This document shows, in pieces, positions 22,222-34,287 of a stretch of 64,000 nucleotides of DNA. Both the position numbers and the translations under genes were made by a program. This stretch comes from Lotus japonicus. Taxonomy: Eukaryota > Streptophyta > Magnoliopsida > Fabales > Fabaceae. How positions within the stretch are numbered: the first letter of the stretch is position 1; the number at the start of each line of letters is the position of its first letter. Location of the stretch: contig NC_080043.1 of the NCBI RefSeq assembly GCF_012489685.1, positions 11,030,223 to 11,094,222 of the forward strand, read 5' to 3'. The notes beneath the pieces are model-generated. The model was not told where the DNA came from, did no database searches, and saw only the letters and a program-made list of their open reading frames with translations.

Positions 22222-24989
22222 TATAAGGCCCTAAGTTCAATTTGGAACAATTTTATGGAAGTTTGAATAAAATTGAAGTTTTAGCTAATGTTTGATAACT
22301 GGCAGATTAGAACTGTCAACTTGTGTGAATTTTTAGAGGGTCTTAACGACTTCATTTGGGAAAACTTCCTTCATGAGAGTTGTAGCCCTTTAAGTTAAGA
22401 AAATTCTCGATGTGGTTTCGTGTAAATCCGATATCTGTAACTCCAGATATCCCTGTTTTAATGAGCAAAGGTCGGGCTGTACAGTACCTACGAAATTTTA
22501 TTAAAAGTTGGGTTTGTGTTTTGGGCTTAAACCTTTTTAATTTGGGTTAAGTGGTGGATTAAACTCATAATCAGAAGGTTCTTAGGCTGAATGGAGCATT
22601 ATGGGCCAAGGAAGGCTGATCCAAGGAAAGAAGCAAGGGTTTTGAAAACCCTGAGGCTTGGTGAGCCGCCGGCTGCCCATGGAAAAGGAAGGGGGCTGCA
22701 GCTGGTTTTTCCTCTGAATTATGAGCTTTAATGAGTCATTAATACTCTTTTCTTGGGCTGTATCAGATCTGAAACCAGAACCCTAGCCCACACAAGCCCT
22801 GGCCGCCACCTATAGGCAAGGATTAGAGTGAAATCCTTATTTTCTTACATGCAAAACAGCACCAAAAAATATTTCACGTAAACACCAACCAAACAAGCAA
22901 ACCAACACCCTTCCCCTTGCTCCTAAGAGGCCTCCACTCGTCACCCTTGCACCACCACCAGCCACCGCCCACCAAGGAGGAGGAGACACGAGAAAGAGAG
23001 AAAAACCGCAAGGAAGGAGAGGAAACGCGAGAAGGAGAGGAAGCACGTGGAGGAAGGAGAATTTTGGACAGCAGAGGAAGCTCTTTCTATTCTTCACTTC
23101 TCTCCATCAAAATCCTGCTTCTTTTCATCTAAATTCATTCAAAACCCGAGGTAAGGGCTGGTTCTAGGAATGGGTAGGTTCTTTAGGGAATATGCCATGA
23201 ATTACCATGAGAAACAACTTGAGTTTTGGACTGTTTTTGCATGATTTCCTGTACATGCTTGCTTGCTGGAATTTTTCTCTTGAAAAGCCATGAATATGAT
23301 CATCAAACGTTGTTTATGATCTGAATCTATGATTTTATGCGAGTTGCCATGGTATTTGTTAAGTTTTGTGCTATTTTGCACTTGTTATAACATGATCCTT
23401 GCTAAATGTTTGGTTCTGAAATTTTGAGTGGATATTTGGGTTGTTGGGGCTGTACCAAGATTGCCATGATCAAAGGGGAAGGAAGGAAAATTATTTTTGA
23501 AAACCATAGAGCCATGGGAGTTTCGCTGCCAGTTTCCTGTACTGGACAGCGGACTTCAGAGCCCCTTTTTACCTGTTTATGGTCATCAAATGAAAACGTG
23601 ATTAAAATGAAAGTTGTATATTTTCGAAATATCTTTCCAGACATATAAAAATCATAATTTTTGGTTTAGTAATGTGATCTGGGTGTCGTGTTTAGTAACT
23701 GTCACACCTGCTGTTTTTCCTGTTCCGGACAGTTAGCTTTAAGGCCTAATATCACCTAATTCTGGGACTCAAATGAACAAGTGTGTAACTAGAGAGTTGT
23801 AGATATTTAAAATAGCTTTCTAGAAATGTATCATACGTGATTTTTTGTTGAAAGATGCATTCTGTGGCTCTATTTTTGTGAAAGTTGTTTCTGCTGTCAA
23901 TATGTTGAAGTTGCGATGATATATTATGTATGAGTGAATGTTCTTGCGTTCCTTTACGTGGATTATATTTATTTTCTCAGTTAATGGTTCAAGGGTCGCT
24001 CACCTAGCCGTAATTCCCTTGTAACCCGTGAATGTTGTGTTGTGAAGGTTGTTGTATAAAGAGTATGATAAGACTCTAGGATTGACTTTAGAGACGTAAC
24101 AAAGAGAAAAGTGTAATAAACTCGCTTGCAAGTAAATGTGAATAATTTGGACATAGGTCAGGTAGACTATGGTCCATGAGAACGATGGTACCTTGCACGC
24201 GAGGGAGTTATTTGGGTTGACTGCGGTCTCCCGTGAACCTTGTGGGCCGGTGTGGCTTCACGTGATTTGGTTGACTGCGGTCACCGTGAACTTTTGTGGA
24301 TCATTGCGGCTCCACGTGATTTGGTTGACTACGGCCACCGTGATAACCGTGCCTCTGCGGAAGCACGAAGATGGCCATGGAAGTTTTGGTGGGTTGTGTG
24401 AAGTGAGATTCCGTTAGTAACTGACTCATTCCCATAAAAGACATATAATGTACTTATATTATATATGTTGTTGTTGATTTTGTCATTATCATTCTTTTTG
24501 TTGGACCTGACCCTGCTTGTTTGCTATGTGTTTATTTTGGGGGGGGGTAGATGGTCGTGAAGATAATGGCGATGACTCATTCTTGGAAGTTGATGCTACG
24601 TGACGTGCCAATACCGGAGGACGACTACACTTCAGAGGAAGAGGCTAAGGAATAGGGTTTGGGTTGAGAGTCTTTTGTTTTCTGTTGGGGTTGAGAGTTT
24701 CCGAAGTGTTAGTATCGAACAATTTTATTGCTTAAATTCGAATGAACAAGTTTTGATGTAATCTTTATTTTCATTCAGGCCTTTGATTCGTACTCTTTAC
24801 AGTTGGTTATTTAAAAAGTTTTACGATGTTGGTTACTTCCGCGTGTTTTTGGAAAGGTTATGTTTCAAGAGTTTTCGTAAAATGAAAGGTTTGTCATTAA
24901 TTGAAGATTAATAAGTGAATCGACGAAAACTCTTTACGAAAATTGGTTAATTAGTTACTGTGTAACACTCGAGAAATCGGGGCGTTACA
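22222..24989 (+). repeat. Ty3/gypsy solo LTR, 2.77 kb
   Basis: Begins TATAAGGCCCTAAG (the second copy at 61952 has the expected TGTAAGGCCC) and ends CGGGGCGTTACA. It is flanked by the 5-bp duplication CTCTC (22217-22221 and 24990-24994) with no internal region, so it is a product of LTR-LTR recombination. Plus orientation is inferred by alignment to the coding-oriented LTR of the gypsy element at 34288-40548, with which it shares several blocks (for example ATTTTTGGTT and CTGTACTGGACAG). A donor-like AG/GTAAGGGCTGG lies at 23150. Confidence 0.85.
24205..24370 (+). repeat. Three-copy 54-bp tandem repeat inside the solo LTR
   Basis: Three imperfect copies of a unit built on GGTTGACTGCGGTC...CCGTGAAC...GGCTTCACGTGATT. 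CACGTG-like E-box cores recur with the same period, which could be LTR enhancer repeats (inference). Confidence 0.6.
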
Positions 24990-25017
24990 CTCTCTACTCT
25001 ACCAAACAGAGCATTAG

Positions 25018-25330
25018 TCCTTAATGACCTACAAAACATTTTCCAACAATGAAAGCAACTTCTGCGAATAAAACCTTTGACCCGCTTCAATCACTGCTAC
25101 ATCTCTCTCTATATATGCATTTTGAAAAGAACTATAGCTAAAGTATTCACCTTATATTACAATTAATTCCTCAGCCCAATTTTTCTTTTTTGAGGGAATT
25201 CCTCAGCCTATTCAACTCTTTCACTGAGTGCCAAGAACCACAAGCCAATTTAATTAATCTAATCTGTGATAGGTCCTATTTTCATAACTAACTAGAAGTT
25301 CACCCTCACTGGAATATTATTCCATAGCCA
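25018..25330. other. Upstream region of CYP82 copy 2
   Basis: Contains a TATA-like CTATATATGC near 25110, about 220 bases ahead of the ATG. No gene. Confidence 0.35.
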
Positions 25331-26282
25331 TGGATCTTCCCTCACATTCGACAGTTACATTCACTCTTCCTTTTCATTCTTTTTTGGGTAAAGCACAAAC
25401 GCCGCACTGCAAACACACTACAACCACCACCACCGGAAGCCAGCGGCGCCTGGCCTTTAATCGGTCACCTCCACCTTTTAGCTGGCTCCCAACCAGCTCA
25501 CACCACCTTGGGTAACATGGCTGACAAATACGGACCTATCTTCACCTTGCGTTTAGGCGTTCACCGAACTTTAGTTGTAAGCAACTCAAAAATGGCTAAA
25601 GAGTGCTTTACTGTTAACGACAAAGCGTTTGCTTCCCGTCCCAAAACATTAGCCACTGAAATTTTGGGCTTAAACTTTTCCATGTTTATTTTCATACCCT
25701 ACGGTTCCTATTGGCGCCACGTGCGTAAGATAGCAACCTTGGAGGTCCTCGCCACCAAACGCATATAGATACTTAAGCATGTGATGGAATCGGAGATTAA
25801 AGCAGCTATGAAAGAGAGTTACAATTTTTGGGTAAAGATGAAGGAGAAGGAGAGTGATGGTACTGATCAAAAGGTTATTCCTATTACTGAGATGAAGAAG
25901 TGGTTTGGTGATATAACACTCAATATTATGTTTAGAACGGTGATAGGAAAACGTTTGGTTGGGGTTGGTTGTGATGGTGAAATATATAGTGGAGGAAAAT
26001 GAAAGGATACAAAAAGCAGTTAAGGACTTTTTCCATCTCAGTGGTTTGTTCCCTGTGTCTGATGCGATTCCGTTTTTGAGATGGTTGGATTTGGATGGAG
26101 CAGAGAAGAAGATGAAGAAGACAGCCAAAGAGTTAGATGATTTTGCTCAGGTTTGGCTTGAGCAACACAAACGCAATAGAGACATTGGTTCAGGGGAATG
26201 GAATGAGGGTAAGCATGACTTCATGGACGTGCTTATTTCCACCGTTGATGATGAAGGTTTTGATGGTCATGATGCTGATACC
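25331..26282 (+). pseudogene. CYP82-like P450 copy 2, exon 1 (main part)
   Basis: Close paralogue of copy 1: WPLIGHLHLLAGS, DKYGPIFTLRLGVHRTLVV, a C-helix WRHVRKIATLEVL, then FLRWLDLDGAEKK and HDFMDVLISTVDDEG. Lesions: a frameshift in the N-terminal anchor/hinge (about 25390), a TAG nonsense codon after TKRI (about 25766), and a frameshift at about 25980 (VGCDGE then VEENERIQ in another frame). The sequence stops at GHDADT where a 25.9-kb composite element is inserted; the next codons are at 52235. Confidence 0.9.
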
Positions 26283-26429
26283 CGGAAATGTTATATACAC
26301 ACCTTGAATAGTGTCCCTCTCCATTTCCACCTCTGCCACATCACAACCAGCCTGATCAGCTTGCCACCGTGTAATTGTTGGAAAAGAAAAGAAACTTATT
26401 TGGCCTGGAAAATTAGAAACTGAGGGAAA

Positions 26430-26811
26430 AGAGGGGGAAACCAAAATTGGAAAAAATTAGGGTTCTCTCTCCCCAAACTCCCCACACCATTTCCTTCTCT
26501 TCCCTTGGCTTTCCTCCTCCACTCGGTTCTCTCTCCCCAAACCCCCCACCACCACCTCCATTACCCGATTCCCTTCTCTTCCATTCCCTTCTCTTCCCTT
26601 GGCTTTCCTCCTCCACTCCGTCACGGACGACCACGCGCAAGTCTGTCGAGGGTTCGTTCTCTACTCCTTCGCCGCCACCTTGCTGCCTCTAGCGCCGCCA
26701 ACAGGCGCTCCTCTTCCTGCGGTTCCGTTCTCCACTCCGTCGTCGCCACGTTGCTGCTGCTAGCGCCGCCAACGGGCTCCAACCTCCTCTTCTCTACTCT
26801 TCTGTGCAGAG
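26430..26811 (+). other. 5' untranslated exon of the left MULE gene
   Basis: CT-rich leader starting about 150 bases inside the left terminus and ending at GCAGAG/GTAAGATT (26811/26812). The ending TGTGCAGAG recurs at the end of the next exon. It contains an internal near-duplicate, CTAGCGCCGCCAAC (26688-26701 and 26760-26773). Open frames here are low-complexity and not supported as protein. Confidence 0.45.
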
Positions 26812-28426
26812 GTAAGATTTCCACAAAAGCAAATATTTTTTGTGATTCTGCTTTAGAAGAAAAACCTAACATAGACTGTATAATTTGTTATCTAGTATGG
26901 TTTCTCTAGTGTTAAATTAGAAGCAATGATTCATATTCCAGATGATGTATAGAGAAACCAGATCATTCTGCTCTGGTAGTTTTAGTTCCAACGGGTTTGT
27001 ACAGAATATTAACATCAGATTGATTCAGTATTAAAAATGTATAGTAGCAGTTCTGTTAGAACTACTTGAGTTGCTTGCTTGTCTGTTTTTTCTGATCATG
27101 TGATGTGATAACTGATGAAGTGGCCAATTTAAGGATTACCACACTCAAAATTAAAGCATGATGCAAATAGATTAATTTTCAAAGTTATGATGCAAATAGA
27201 TTAATTTTCAAAGTTATGCTTAAGAACTCTAAAGAAAAGGGGGAAATGTAATACTATAAAGTTTCTGGATGAGCATAGGACCAGAGAGGGGCTAAGCTCA
27301 CTTTGTGTATCAAATGTAAACGGTCTTACTTTACATTTTTGTAAGAAACCGATTTCACGACTCGAATATGTGACATGGTAACAACATTATGCTTAAGAAC
27401 TCTAGAATTCATAAATTAGTTGTAGACCTCTGCTTTAGAATTTAGATATATGGGTTCATTCCAGTTCCCATTATAGCTCATTCTTTTTGTCGCATGACAA
27501 TTTCTTCCTTTTGTTTTTTTTTGTGTAAAATTCTTTTTCCCTCTTTAGTCATCAACATGATGATAATAGTGAATGGACCTAAAAATTACTCTGTTTATTG
27601 AGCTTATGAATTTTGTTCAGATAGTGAATCCCTGGAATCATGAACGTTTGATGGTGAATTGAGATAACTTTCTAATTCCAAGGCTTTTTGTTGTCTCTGG
27701 TCTATCTGCTCATGATGTCTCTTTTGGAAGGTCTTCAATTAAACTATCAAATTCTTGGTTCTATGTAGACTTTGTTTCTAATGTTTCCTAGGCAAAGATA
27801 TATTATTAATCACATTGTTAGTACTATGATATTGGTAATGCAATTCAAAACAATTGTCATATTATCATATATGTAGTTAGTCCATATATATGTCCTAACG
27901 AACATGCTTTCATGAAATGTTATAAAATTAAAGTAAACAACATGTTTTCTTTCAAATTCTGTTGGCAAATATATTAGAATTCATTTTCTTAATATCATTG
28001 ACCAAATTTAGTTGAATAATCTTGTTGCACTATTCTGCGAATTACACCACCTGCGTAGGGAAAAAGAATGAGATTGGAAGTGTAAAACTGGTAATTAGCC
28101 ATAACTGAAAATTGTATAGTTTAAAGTGATATTGGAGTAGATATATATTATTTATAAACCATGCAGGGCTAGCCCACATTATACATGCTTCAAGATTTTC
28201 ACACAAATCGCTTGGTTTTGAACTAGACTCGGTCCTCTGACCATCTCAAGTCACAACAACACCTTCATAGAAAATCATTATGGATAGGGTATGTTGTATG
28301 AGATTTACTTGACAGACACTAACAAATTGGCAAAATGTGATTTAGATTTGTTTGAATCTAACTTGTGCAATATGATTTAAAGCAAGAAGATATTTCTGTA
28401 AGCACCTAATCCTCTTTTCCTTCCAG
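26812..28426 (+). other. Large leader intron of the left MULE gene
   Basis: AT-rich, from GTAAGA to TTCCAG (28421-28426). It contains a 28-bp tandem duplication of ATGCAAATAGATTAATTTTC (27160-27215). No gene was found. Confidence 0.45.
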
Positions 28427-28486
28427 CGAATTGTCACACCACGCTCCTCGCTGGTTCCAGTGCCATTGCAAGCCCTTTGTGCAGAG
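28427..28486 (+). other. Second leader exon of the left MULE gene
   Basis: 60-bp segment between TTCCAG and GCAGAG/GTAAGG. A following acceptor CGCACAG (28832-28838) starts a further exon that is cut after six bases by a copia LTR. Confidence 0.4.
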
Positions 28487-28844
28487 GTAAGGTTACAACT
28501 TCTCTAAATAGTTTGTTTTTTTCCCTGTTTTTGCATTTGTCCTGTGAAGAATTGGCACTTAGGATCTCATACAAGAAAATATATGTATTACCTACACACC
28601 TGGACATGTGATGGACAAATCATTTTTTGTGCTTGTCATGAATGAAACTTGCGCAACACTTAGGAAGGGAACATGAAAGCATTATTCAGACTTTAGCAGT
28701 TTAGCGCTAAGAATTTTGTTTCCTAAATCTATATTCCTGAAGAAAAAATATTCTCTTGTTTCCTCAATTGGTCTTTAATTTCGAAACCAGATAGTGCAAC
28801 TTTCATAATTGATTTATGAAATTCTGGTTCTCGCACAGGACAGA

Positions 28845-29920
28845 TGTCGAACGCGATGTAGGGACAATCGGTTCCACAATTGCACAACAGTACAAAAATT
28901 AAGCCACACGTTTAATATAGTAGAAACAACACAGTAGCAACAATAAATCACTAAAAACACACAGAGAATTGTTAACCTAGTTCGGTGAACATCACCTACG
29001 TCTGGAGGATACCAATCCAGGAGTCAATCCACTATCTTAGTAATAGCTCTCAGGTCATACATGAAAGTCCCTCCTATACCTAAGTACTCCCCCTTAGTAT
29101 AGAGCCTCTTCAATGTCTCCCACTATTACAACTAGTGATTCTAGCTTAGCCCTTCCCTCTAAGCTACGAGGAAACTTCCCCTAACTCCTAATGATCACTG
29201 CCACAGTGACCGATCCTTTACACAAGAGATTGAAAGACAGATCTCATGATCAAAAACTAATGCAACAATTCTCAGCTAATACAAGAACATTAAGCTGCTG
29301 AGAGAACAACAGAAACACGGTGTAAACTCACGAATATGAAACCCTAATTTCTCCAACCAAAGGCACACCTAGAACTAGGTTTAGGTCTTCTTAAATATCA
29401 GTTGTTCAGGCCTTGTCTTTGATGGGCTTGAACGAACAAAGAAGTCCACAACAAAACTTCTGGAAAGAATCTTCCAGGAATCAAATCTTACCAGAATAAA
29501 ATAACAGAACCAAGTAAAACAGAATTCAAACTTTGAGATAGACTTGGTTCACACGTTATCAATCTTGTTACTTCAGCCAAGATTAAAACAAACACGCCTT
29601 CAGAAGACAAAACGCACAGTATAGAATAAATCTTCTGAATCCCCATACAATCAGCAGCCCAACAAATAACTTGATTTCAGCGATTGAACCACCAACATAC
29701 GTAAACACACCATGGTTTTCCAGATGTTGGAACATATGGTTGCACATCATGTTTTGAGCAAAATGCAGCCAAGAAAAAGAACTACAATCTCCCCCTTTGG
29801 CAAATTTTGGCTAAAACATGAACTGAAGGCCAAACATGCACAAACAGCAGTACTCAAACAACATTAGCTAAAATGCAGACAATCATAACAAAGGAACAAC
29901 AATTTATATCTGAAATGGTG
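28845..29920 (-). mobile_element. Ty1/copia 3' LTR plus remnant, minus strand
   Basis: On the minus strand an LTR runs from TGTAGTTCTT (29786) to GCGTTCGACA (28845), 942 bp. It is preceded by a polypurine tract GCCAAAGGGGGAGAT (29801-29787) and a short internal scrap to about 29920. There is no second LTR, so the element is truncated. The purine motif resembles that of Sireviruses. It interrupts the third leader exon of the left MULE gene. Confidence 0.65.
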
Positions 29921-29929
29921 ACCAGATGT

Positions 29930-30185
29930 TTACAGACATGCCCATGTTTTAAACATGAACTATCCATCCATATACAGTCAATTCAGATTAACCTTATCCA
30001 CTTAATTTACTCAAATACCTATTTGTGGTAAATGTTAATTAGTCAAAGTTTAAGAATGGTGTCAAAATATTCATCCAAGTCTATGGTCATAGTCTATTAA
30101 AAATACCCTTACTTAAAAGCAACTTCCCGCAAAGTCGGACATTACTACCCAAGTATATGTAATAATTATAATGTGATAATTTGGA
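29930..30185 (-). repeat. Inverted, diverged copy of the 358-bp repeat unit
   Basis: On the minus strand this reads like one unit of the array at 31006-33240 (AAGGTTAATCTGAATTGACTG, then ATGGATAGTTCATG). It is an isolated inverted copy on the other side of the left MULE gene's coding exons. Confidence 0.65.
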
Positions 30186-30348
30186 GTTAGGATAAAGGAC
30201 CAAACTTTTTATAGCATTATGTGAATACACATTGTATTTGTAGTTTATACATAATCATTTTATGATTTTATAGGTTGCACATTGAATTAGTATTCCCTTC
30301 CAACCCAAGGCGGGCAAGTGAGAGCTTTGACCTTATTGTGTTGTTATC

Positions 30349-30827
30349 ATGAAGCGTTCCAAGTCACAAGGTGGGCATCAGGTATGAAATCATGGTGGAC
30401 GTTTTGATATCTAATGTCACTAATGTTGTTGTGTTTTTTAAATTGTTGATGTTGGTAATTTTAGGTACGCCTAAGGAATAAGTGTGGAACCTGCTACATA
30501 TTAAGAGCCAATAACCAGTTGAGAGACCCGAAAGCAGATAAGCATTTGACCCAATTGATAAGTCAACGAATTGAGGCTACGCCGTTCAAATGGTGCTTGT
30601 ACCTAGAGGAAAAAATAAGTATATATGGTATATTGTTGAGAGAATTGATTAGCAGGTGGTCACCAGACGGTGGTGAATTTAGAGTAGGAACTAGGGTTAT
30701 ACATTTCACTCCTCTAGATGTATGCTTTGCGCTTGGGTTGTGCATTTCAGGTGAACCAGTGGAGTGTAAGGAAGAAGCAGAGTCTCAAACTAGAGCATTT
30801 TTTGTATATTTTATGTGTAAGGTATAA
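30349..30827 (+). pseudogene. Left MULE gene: Ulp1/plant-mobile-domain-like N-terminal region
   Basis: Exon 1 encodes MKRSKSQGGHQ (30349-30381), then GTATGA. Exon 2 starts after TTTTAG at 30475 with VRLRNKC and carries SRWSPDGGEF and HFTPLDVCFALGLCISGEPV. The right MULE gene has the same acceptor position and the parallel words VRFRHTC, SRWEENRFGF and SFTPLDVCFSLGLRLVGLNV, so the two are paralogues. Such domains occur in MULE-borne Ulp1-like protease genes and plant-mobile-domain proteins (family knowledge). The frame ends at 30827 soon after AESQTRAFF, and the downstream half is missing or decayed. No protease catalytic triad is seen. Confidence 0.6.
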
Positions 30828-31005
30828 TATATATAGAAATTTTTTGGCAAGGGAAATGGCAATGTTTTGTATTAACTACAAACGTATAGGGTTATATTCA
30901 AGGACTAACAGTTTGGCCACTTTGTACATGACAATGAAATCAGATGTTCAGGCTTGATCCCATATATATATATGTTTTATGTTGTTCATTTTCAGATTTT
31001 GGTGT
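30828..31005. other. Decayed continuation of the left MULE gene
   Basis: Short AT-rich stretch between the last recognisable codons and the tandem array. No convincing exon. Confidence 0.35.
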
Positions 31006-33240
31006 CAGTTGATAGATTTGTGCACATAACAGGATCAAATTATAGTTATTACATATACTTGGGTAGTATCGTCTAACTTTATGGGTAGTTGCTTTCAAAT
31101 ACGGCTATATTTAGAAGTCTTAGGTCCAAAACTTGGATGAATATTTTGAGACCATTCTTAAACTCTGTCTCATTAACATTCAGTTGCCCCACAAATTTGT
31201 ATTTGAGTCAACTAAGTGGATAAGGTTAATCTGAAATAGACTGTAAGTGGATGGGTAGTTCAGGTTCAAAACATGGGTATATATTTGTACAATTGGTTAC
31301 CAAATCAGATATAAATAAATTATGATAGATAAAGATGTTTTTAATTTTGAAGTAGATTAAGAGCCTGTAATCTCAGTGGCACATAACAAAGTATCAAATT
31401 AAAGTTATTACACATACTTGGGTAGTATAGTTTAAATTCCTGGTTAGTTGCTTTCATATAAGGCCACTTCCAATAGTTTTTGGTCCAAAACTGAGATTAA
31501 TATTTTGAGACCATACTTAAACTTTGTCTAATGAAATATAGTTGTCCCACAAATTGGTATTTGAGTCAACTAAGTGGATAAGGTTAATCTGAAATTGACT
31601 GTAAGTGGATGGGTAGTTCAGGTTCAAAACATAGGTATATATTTGTACAATTGGTTACCAAATCAAAGATAAATAAATTATGATAGATAACTATGTTTTT
31701 AATTTTGAAGTAGATTAAGAGCCTGTAATCTCAGTGGGACATAACAAAGTATCAAATTAAAGTTATTACACATACTTGGGTAGTATAGTTTAAATTCCTG
31801 GTCAGTTGCTTTCATATAAGGCCACTTCCAATAGTTTTTGGTCCAAAACTGAGATTAATATTTTGAGACCATTCTTAAACTTTGTCTAATGAAATATAGT
31901 TGTCCCACAAATTTGTATTTGAGTCAACTAAGTGGATAAGGTTAATCTGAAATTGACTGTAGGTGGATGGGTAGTTCAGGTTCAAAACATGGGTATATCT
32001 TTGTACAATTGGTTATCAAATCAGATATAAATAAATTATAATAGATAAAGATGTTTTTAATTTTGAAGTAGATTAAGAGCCTGTAATCTCAGTGGCACAT
32101 AACAAAGTATCAAATTAAAGTTATTACACATACTTGGGTAGTATAATTTAACTTCCTGGTTAGTTGCTTTCATATAAGGCCACGTTCAATAGTTTTTGGT
32201 CCAAAACTGAGATTAATATTTTGAGACCATTCTTAAACTCTCTTATTAACATTCAGTTGTCCCACAAATTGTTATTTGAGTCAACTAAGTGGATAAGGTT
32301 AATTTGAAATTAACTGTAAGTGGATGGGTAGTTCAGGTTCAAAACATGGGTATATATTTGTACAATTGGTTACCAAATCAGAGATAAATAAATTATGATA
32401 GATAAAGATGTTTTTAATTTTGAAGTAGATTAAGAGCCTGTAATCTCAGTGGCACATAACAAAGTATCAAATTAAAGTTATTACACATACTTGGGTAGTA
32501 TAGTTTAAATTCCTGGTTAGTTGCTTTCATATAAGGCCACTTCCAATAATTTTTGGTCCAAAACTGAGATTAATATTTTGAGACCTTTCTTAAACTTTGT
32601 CTAATGAGATATAGTTGTCCCACAAATTGGTATTTGAGTCAACTAAGTAGATAAGGTTAATCTGAAATTGACTGTAAGTGGATGGGTAGTTCAGGTTCAA
32701 AACATGAGTATATATTTGCACAATTGGTTACCAAATCAGAGATAAATAAATTATGATAGATAAAGATGTTTTTATTTTTGAAGTAGATTAAGAGCCTGTA
32801 ATCTCAGTGGCACATAACAAAGTATCAAATTAAAGTTATTACACATACTTGGGTAGTATAGTTTAAATTCCTGGTTAGTTGCTTTCATATAAGGCCACTT
32901 CCCATAGTTTTTGGTCCAAAACTGAGATTAATATTTTGAGACCATTCTTAAACTTTGTCTAATGAAATATAGTTGTCCCACGAGGTGGTATTTGAGTCAT
33001 CTAAGTGGATAAGGTTAATCTGAAATTGACTGTAAAAGGATGGGTAGTTCAGGTTCAAAACATGGGTATATATTTGTACAATTGGTTACCAAATCAGATA
33101 TAAATAAATTATGATAGATAAAGATGTTTTTAATTTTGAAGTAGATTAAGATCCTGTAATCTTGAAGTCGATTAAGAGCCTGTAATCTCAGTGGCACATA
33201 ACAAAGTATCAATTACATATACTTGGGTAGTAATGTTTGA
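31006..33240. repeat. Tandem array of a 358-bp unit, about six copies
   Basis: The marker GAGCCTGTAATCTCAGTGGC recurs at 31361, 31719, 32077, 32434 and 32792, then as a damaged copy at 33150 with a 25-bp local duplication to 33175. The period is 357-358. Middle copies are highly similar and the first (from about 31006) is clearly diverged. Non-coding. It sits between the 3' ends of the two convergent MULE genes, and an inverted copy lies at 29930. Confidence 0.9.
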
Positions 33241-33439
33241 CTTTGCGGGTAATTACTCTTAATAAAGGCTACAAATATATGTCTAAAACACATGAATAGG
33301 ATTAGGACTCCTATTCTCAATGGACAAAACAAAACCACTATAGATGGTGCATCTACATAGTACATCAAAGTTACCCCATTAATTAACAAAGATTTTCTAC
33401 CTAAAACATTCTCTTCAAAAAAGAACTTAACAAAAACTG
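33241..33439. other. Spacer and 3' flank of the right MULE gene
   Basis: AT-rich, presumed 3' UTR of the minus-strand gene ending at 33440. Nothing else is seen. Confidence 0.4.
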
Positions 33440-33922
33440 TTACAAGTTTCCAGCTTTAACCTCCTTGCCCTTGTTGCGTCTCCTTTGATATGTAGTCCAA
33501 GGTGATCTAGTTACTGCACTTTCTATGCGCTTTCTTGGTTCATCCTTAAGACGTGTGTATATGTTGGATATTACTTGCAGATTTTGTTCCTCAATGTGGC
33601 ATTCATCATGATCTTTGGCCGAACTACGATTATCGTCACACCATGTGTTTGCTTCATCCTCACATGTGTAATTAATAGTTTGTGGGCTTGACTCAACCGT
33701 TGGTGGAAGAACTTTCTTGATCATCATCAAATCATTTTGAATAAAAGACATCCTTTCCTTAATCTCCTTGTGTGCAACTATGACCTGATGTTTACATGTC
33801 TCTCTCTCCGCATAAAAACTCAGCTTGTGCCAATGGGGAAACCCGCTTGGTGCCTTTTGCATTGCTTCCATCACAACATCATACTGTAGCTCTTCACTTG
33901 TGGCAGCCAACTTCTCAAGTAC
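33440..33922 (-). CDS. Right MULE gene, last exon
   Basis: Starts after TTGACAG in phase 0 with VLEKLAATSEELQYD. It encodes a helical region (AHKEIKERMSFIQNDLMMIKK), an acidic/polar linker with CEDEANTWCDD, and a basic C-terminus SPWTTYQRRRNKGKEVKAGNL then stop. The basic tail could be a nuclear localisation signal. No stop or frameshift lies inside. The Ulp1 cysteine-protease domain often found at this end of the family is absent. Confidence 0.6.
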   Translation of the reverse strand, partial: VLEKLAATSEELQYDVVMEAMQKAPSGFPHWHKLSFYAERETCKHQVIVAHKEIKERMSFIQNDLMMIKKVLPPTVESSPQTINYTCEDEANTWCDDNRSSAKDHDECHIEEQNLQVISNIYTRLKDEPRKRIESAVTRSPWTTYQRRRNKGKEVKAGNL

Positions 33923-34002
33923 CTGTCAATGAATATACAACATCAAATATTTCTTATAGTATTACCCCGATAATTTTAAAATTTACTGAATTGCATTCTT
34001 AC

Positions 34003-34120
34003 ACGATTGTCTTCAAATGCTTTCAGTATTTTATCCTTGCGCACTGCAACATTTCGCCAACGTAAAAATCGCGGAAATGACCGTATGGTACCAGTACGTA
34101 TAGGTCTTCCACGCAAGAAC
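34003..34120 (-). CDS. Right MULE gene, part of middle exon beyond the Sirevirus
   Basis: Encodes FLRGRPIRTGTIRSF and WRNVAVRKDKILKAFEDNR, ending at a GTAAGA donor (34002). Together with 49942-50363 it gives 540 bases, in phase with no base missing or duplicated. The two are separated only by Sirevirus 2. Confidence 0.6.
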
Positions 34121-34287
34121 TGTAAGATCAAGGTTTGATCAGTGGTTGCATCTCTACATTTTGATGATTACAATTAAGGTTTGTGATGATGAACAATTGT
34201 GGTACCCTAACGTTTGTCTTTTTAAGTTGTGACAAACAGGTTCTGAATCTGACCCAAGCCTATTCGTTCAGAAGAAGAAGAACCAAG
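34121..34287 (+). repeat. Sirevirus 2, 5' LTR, first part
   Basis: Starts TGTAAGATCAAGG, matching the 3' LTR start at 48698, and is interrupted after 167 bases by the gypsy element. CCAAG at 34283-34287 is the gypsy target duplicate. Confidence 0.9.

Larger units (their letters stand above)
21751..25017. mobile_element. MITE-like element (TGTTTGGTA ends) split by a solo LTR
   Basis: The left end has TTGTTTGGTAGGAGAGAG (about 21754) and the right end has the inverse CTCTACTCTACCAAACAGAG (about 24995-25015). A possible TTA duplication at both sides would fit a Tourist/Harbinger MITE, but the outermost bases match poorly. The interior is GA-rich on the left and CT-rich on the right. It includes a second inverted pair, AGTGGCGGTTC / GAACCGCCACT (21945-22025). 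The gypsy solo LTR at 22222-24989 sits in the right arm. Confidence 0.4.

Noticed and set aside
25670..26128. 152-codon minus-strand frame
   Set aside because: Antisense shadow of CYP82 copy 2 exon 1, which carries the family motifs on the plus strand.
33015..33212. Open frame on the minus strand in the tandem array
   Set aside because: It lies in one unit of the 358-bp repeat and is not kept in the other units.
31006..33240. Regularly spaced repeats that could suggest a CRISPR array
   Set aside because: The whole 358-bp unit is repeated, not short repeats with unique spacers, and the genome is that of a plant. It is a tandem satellite-like array.
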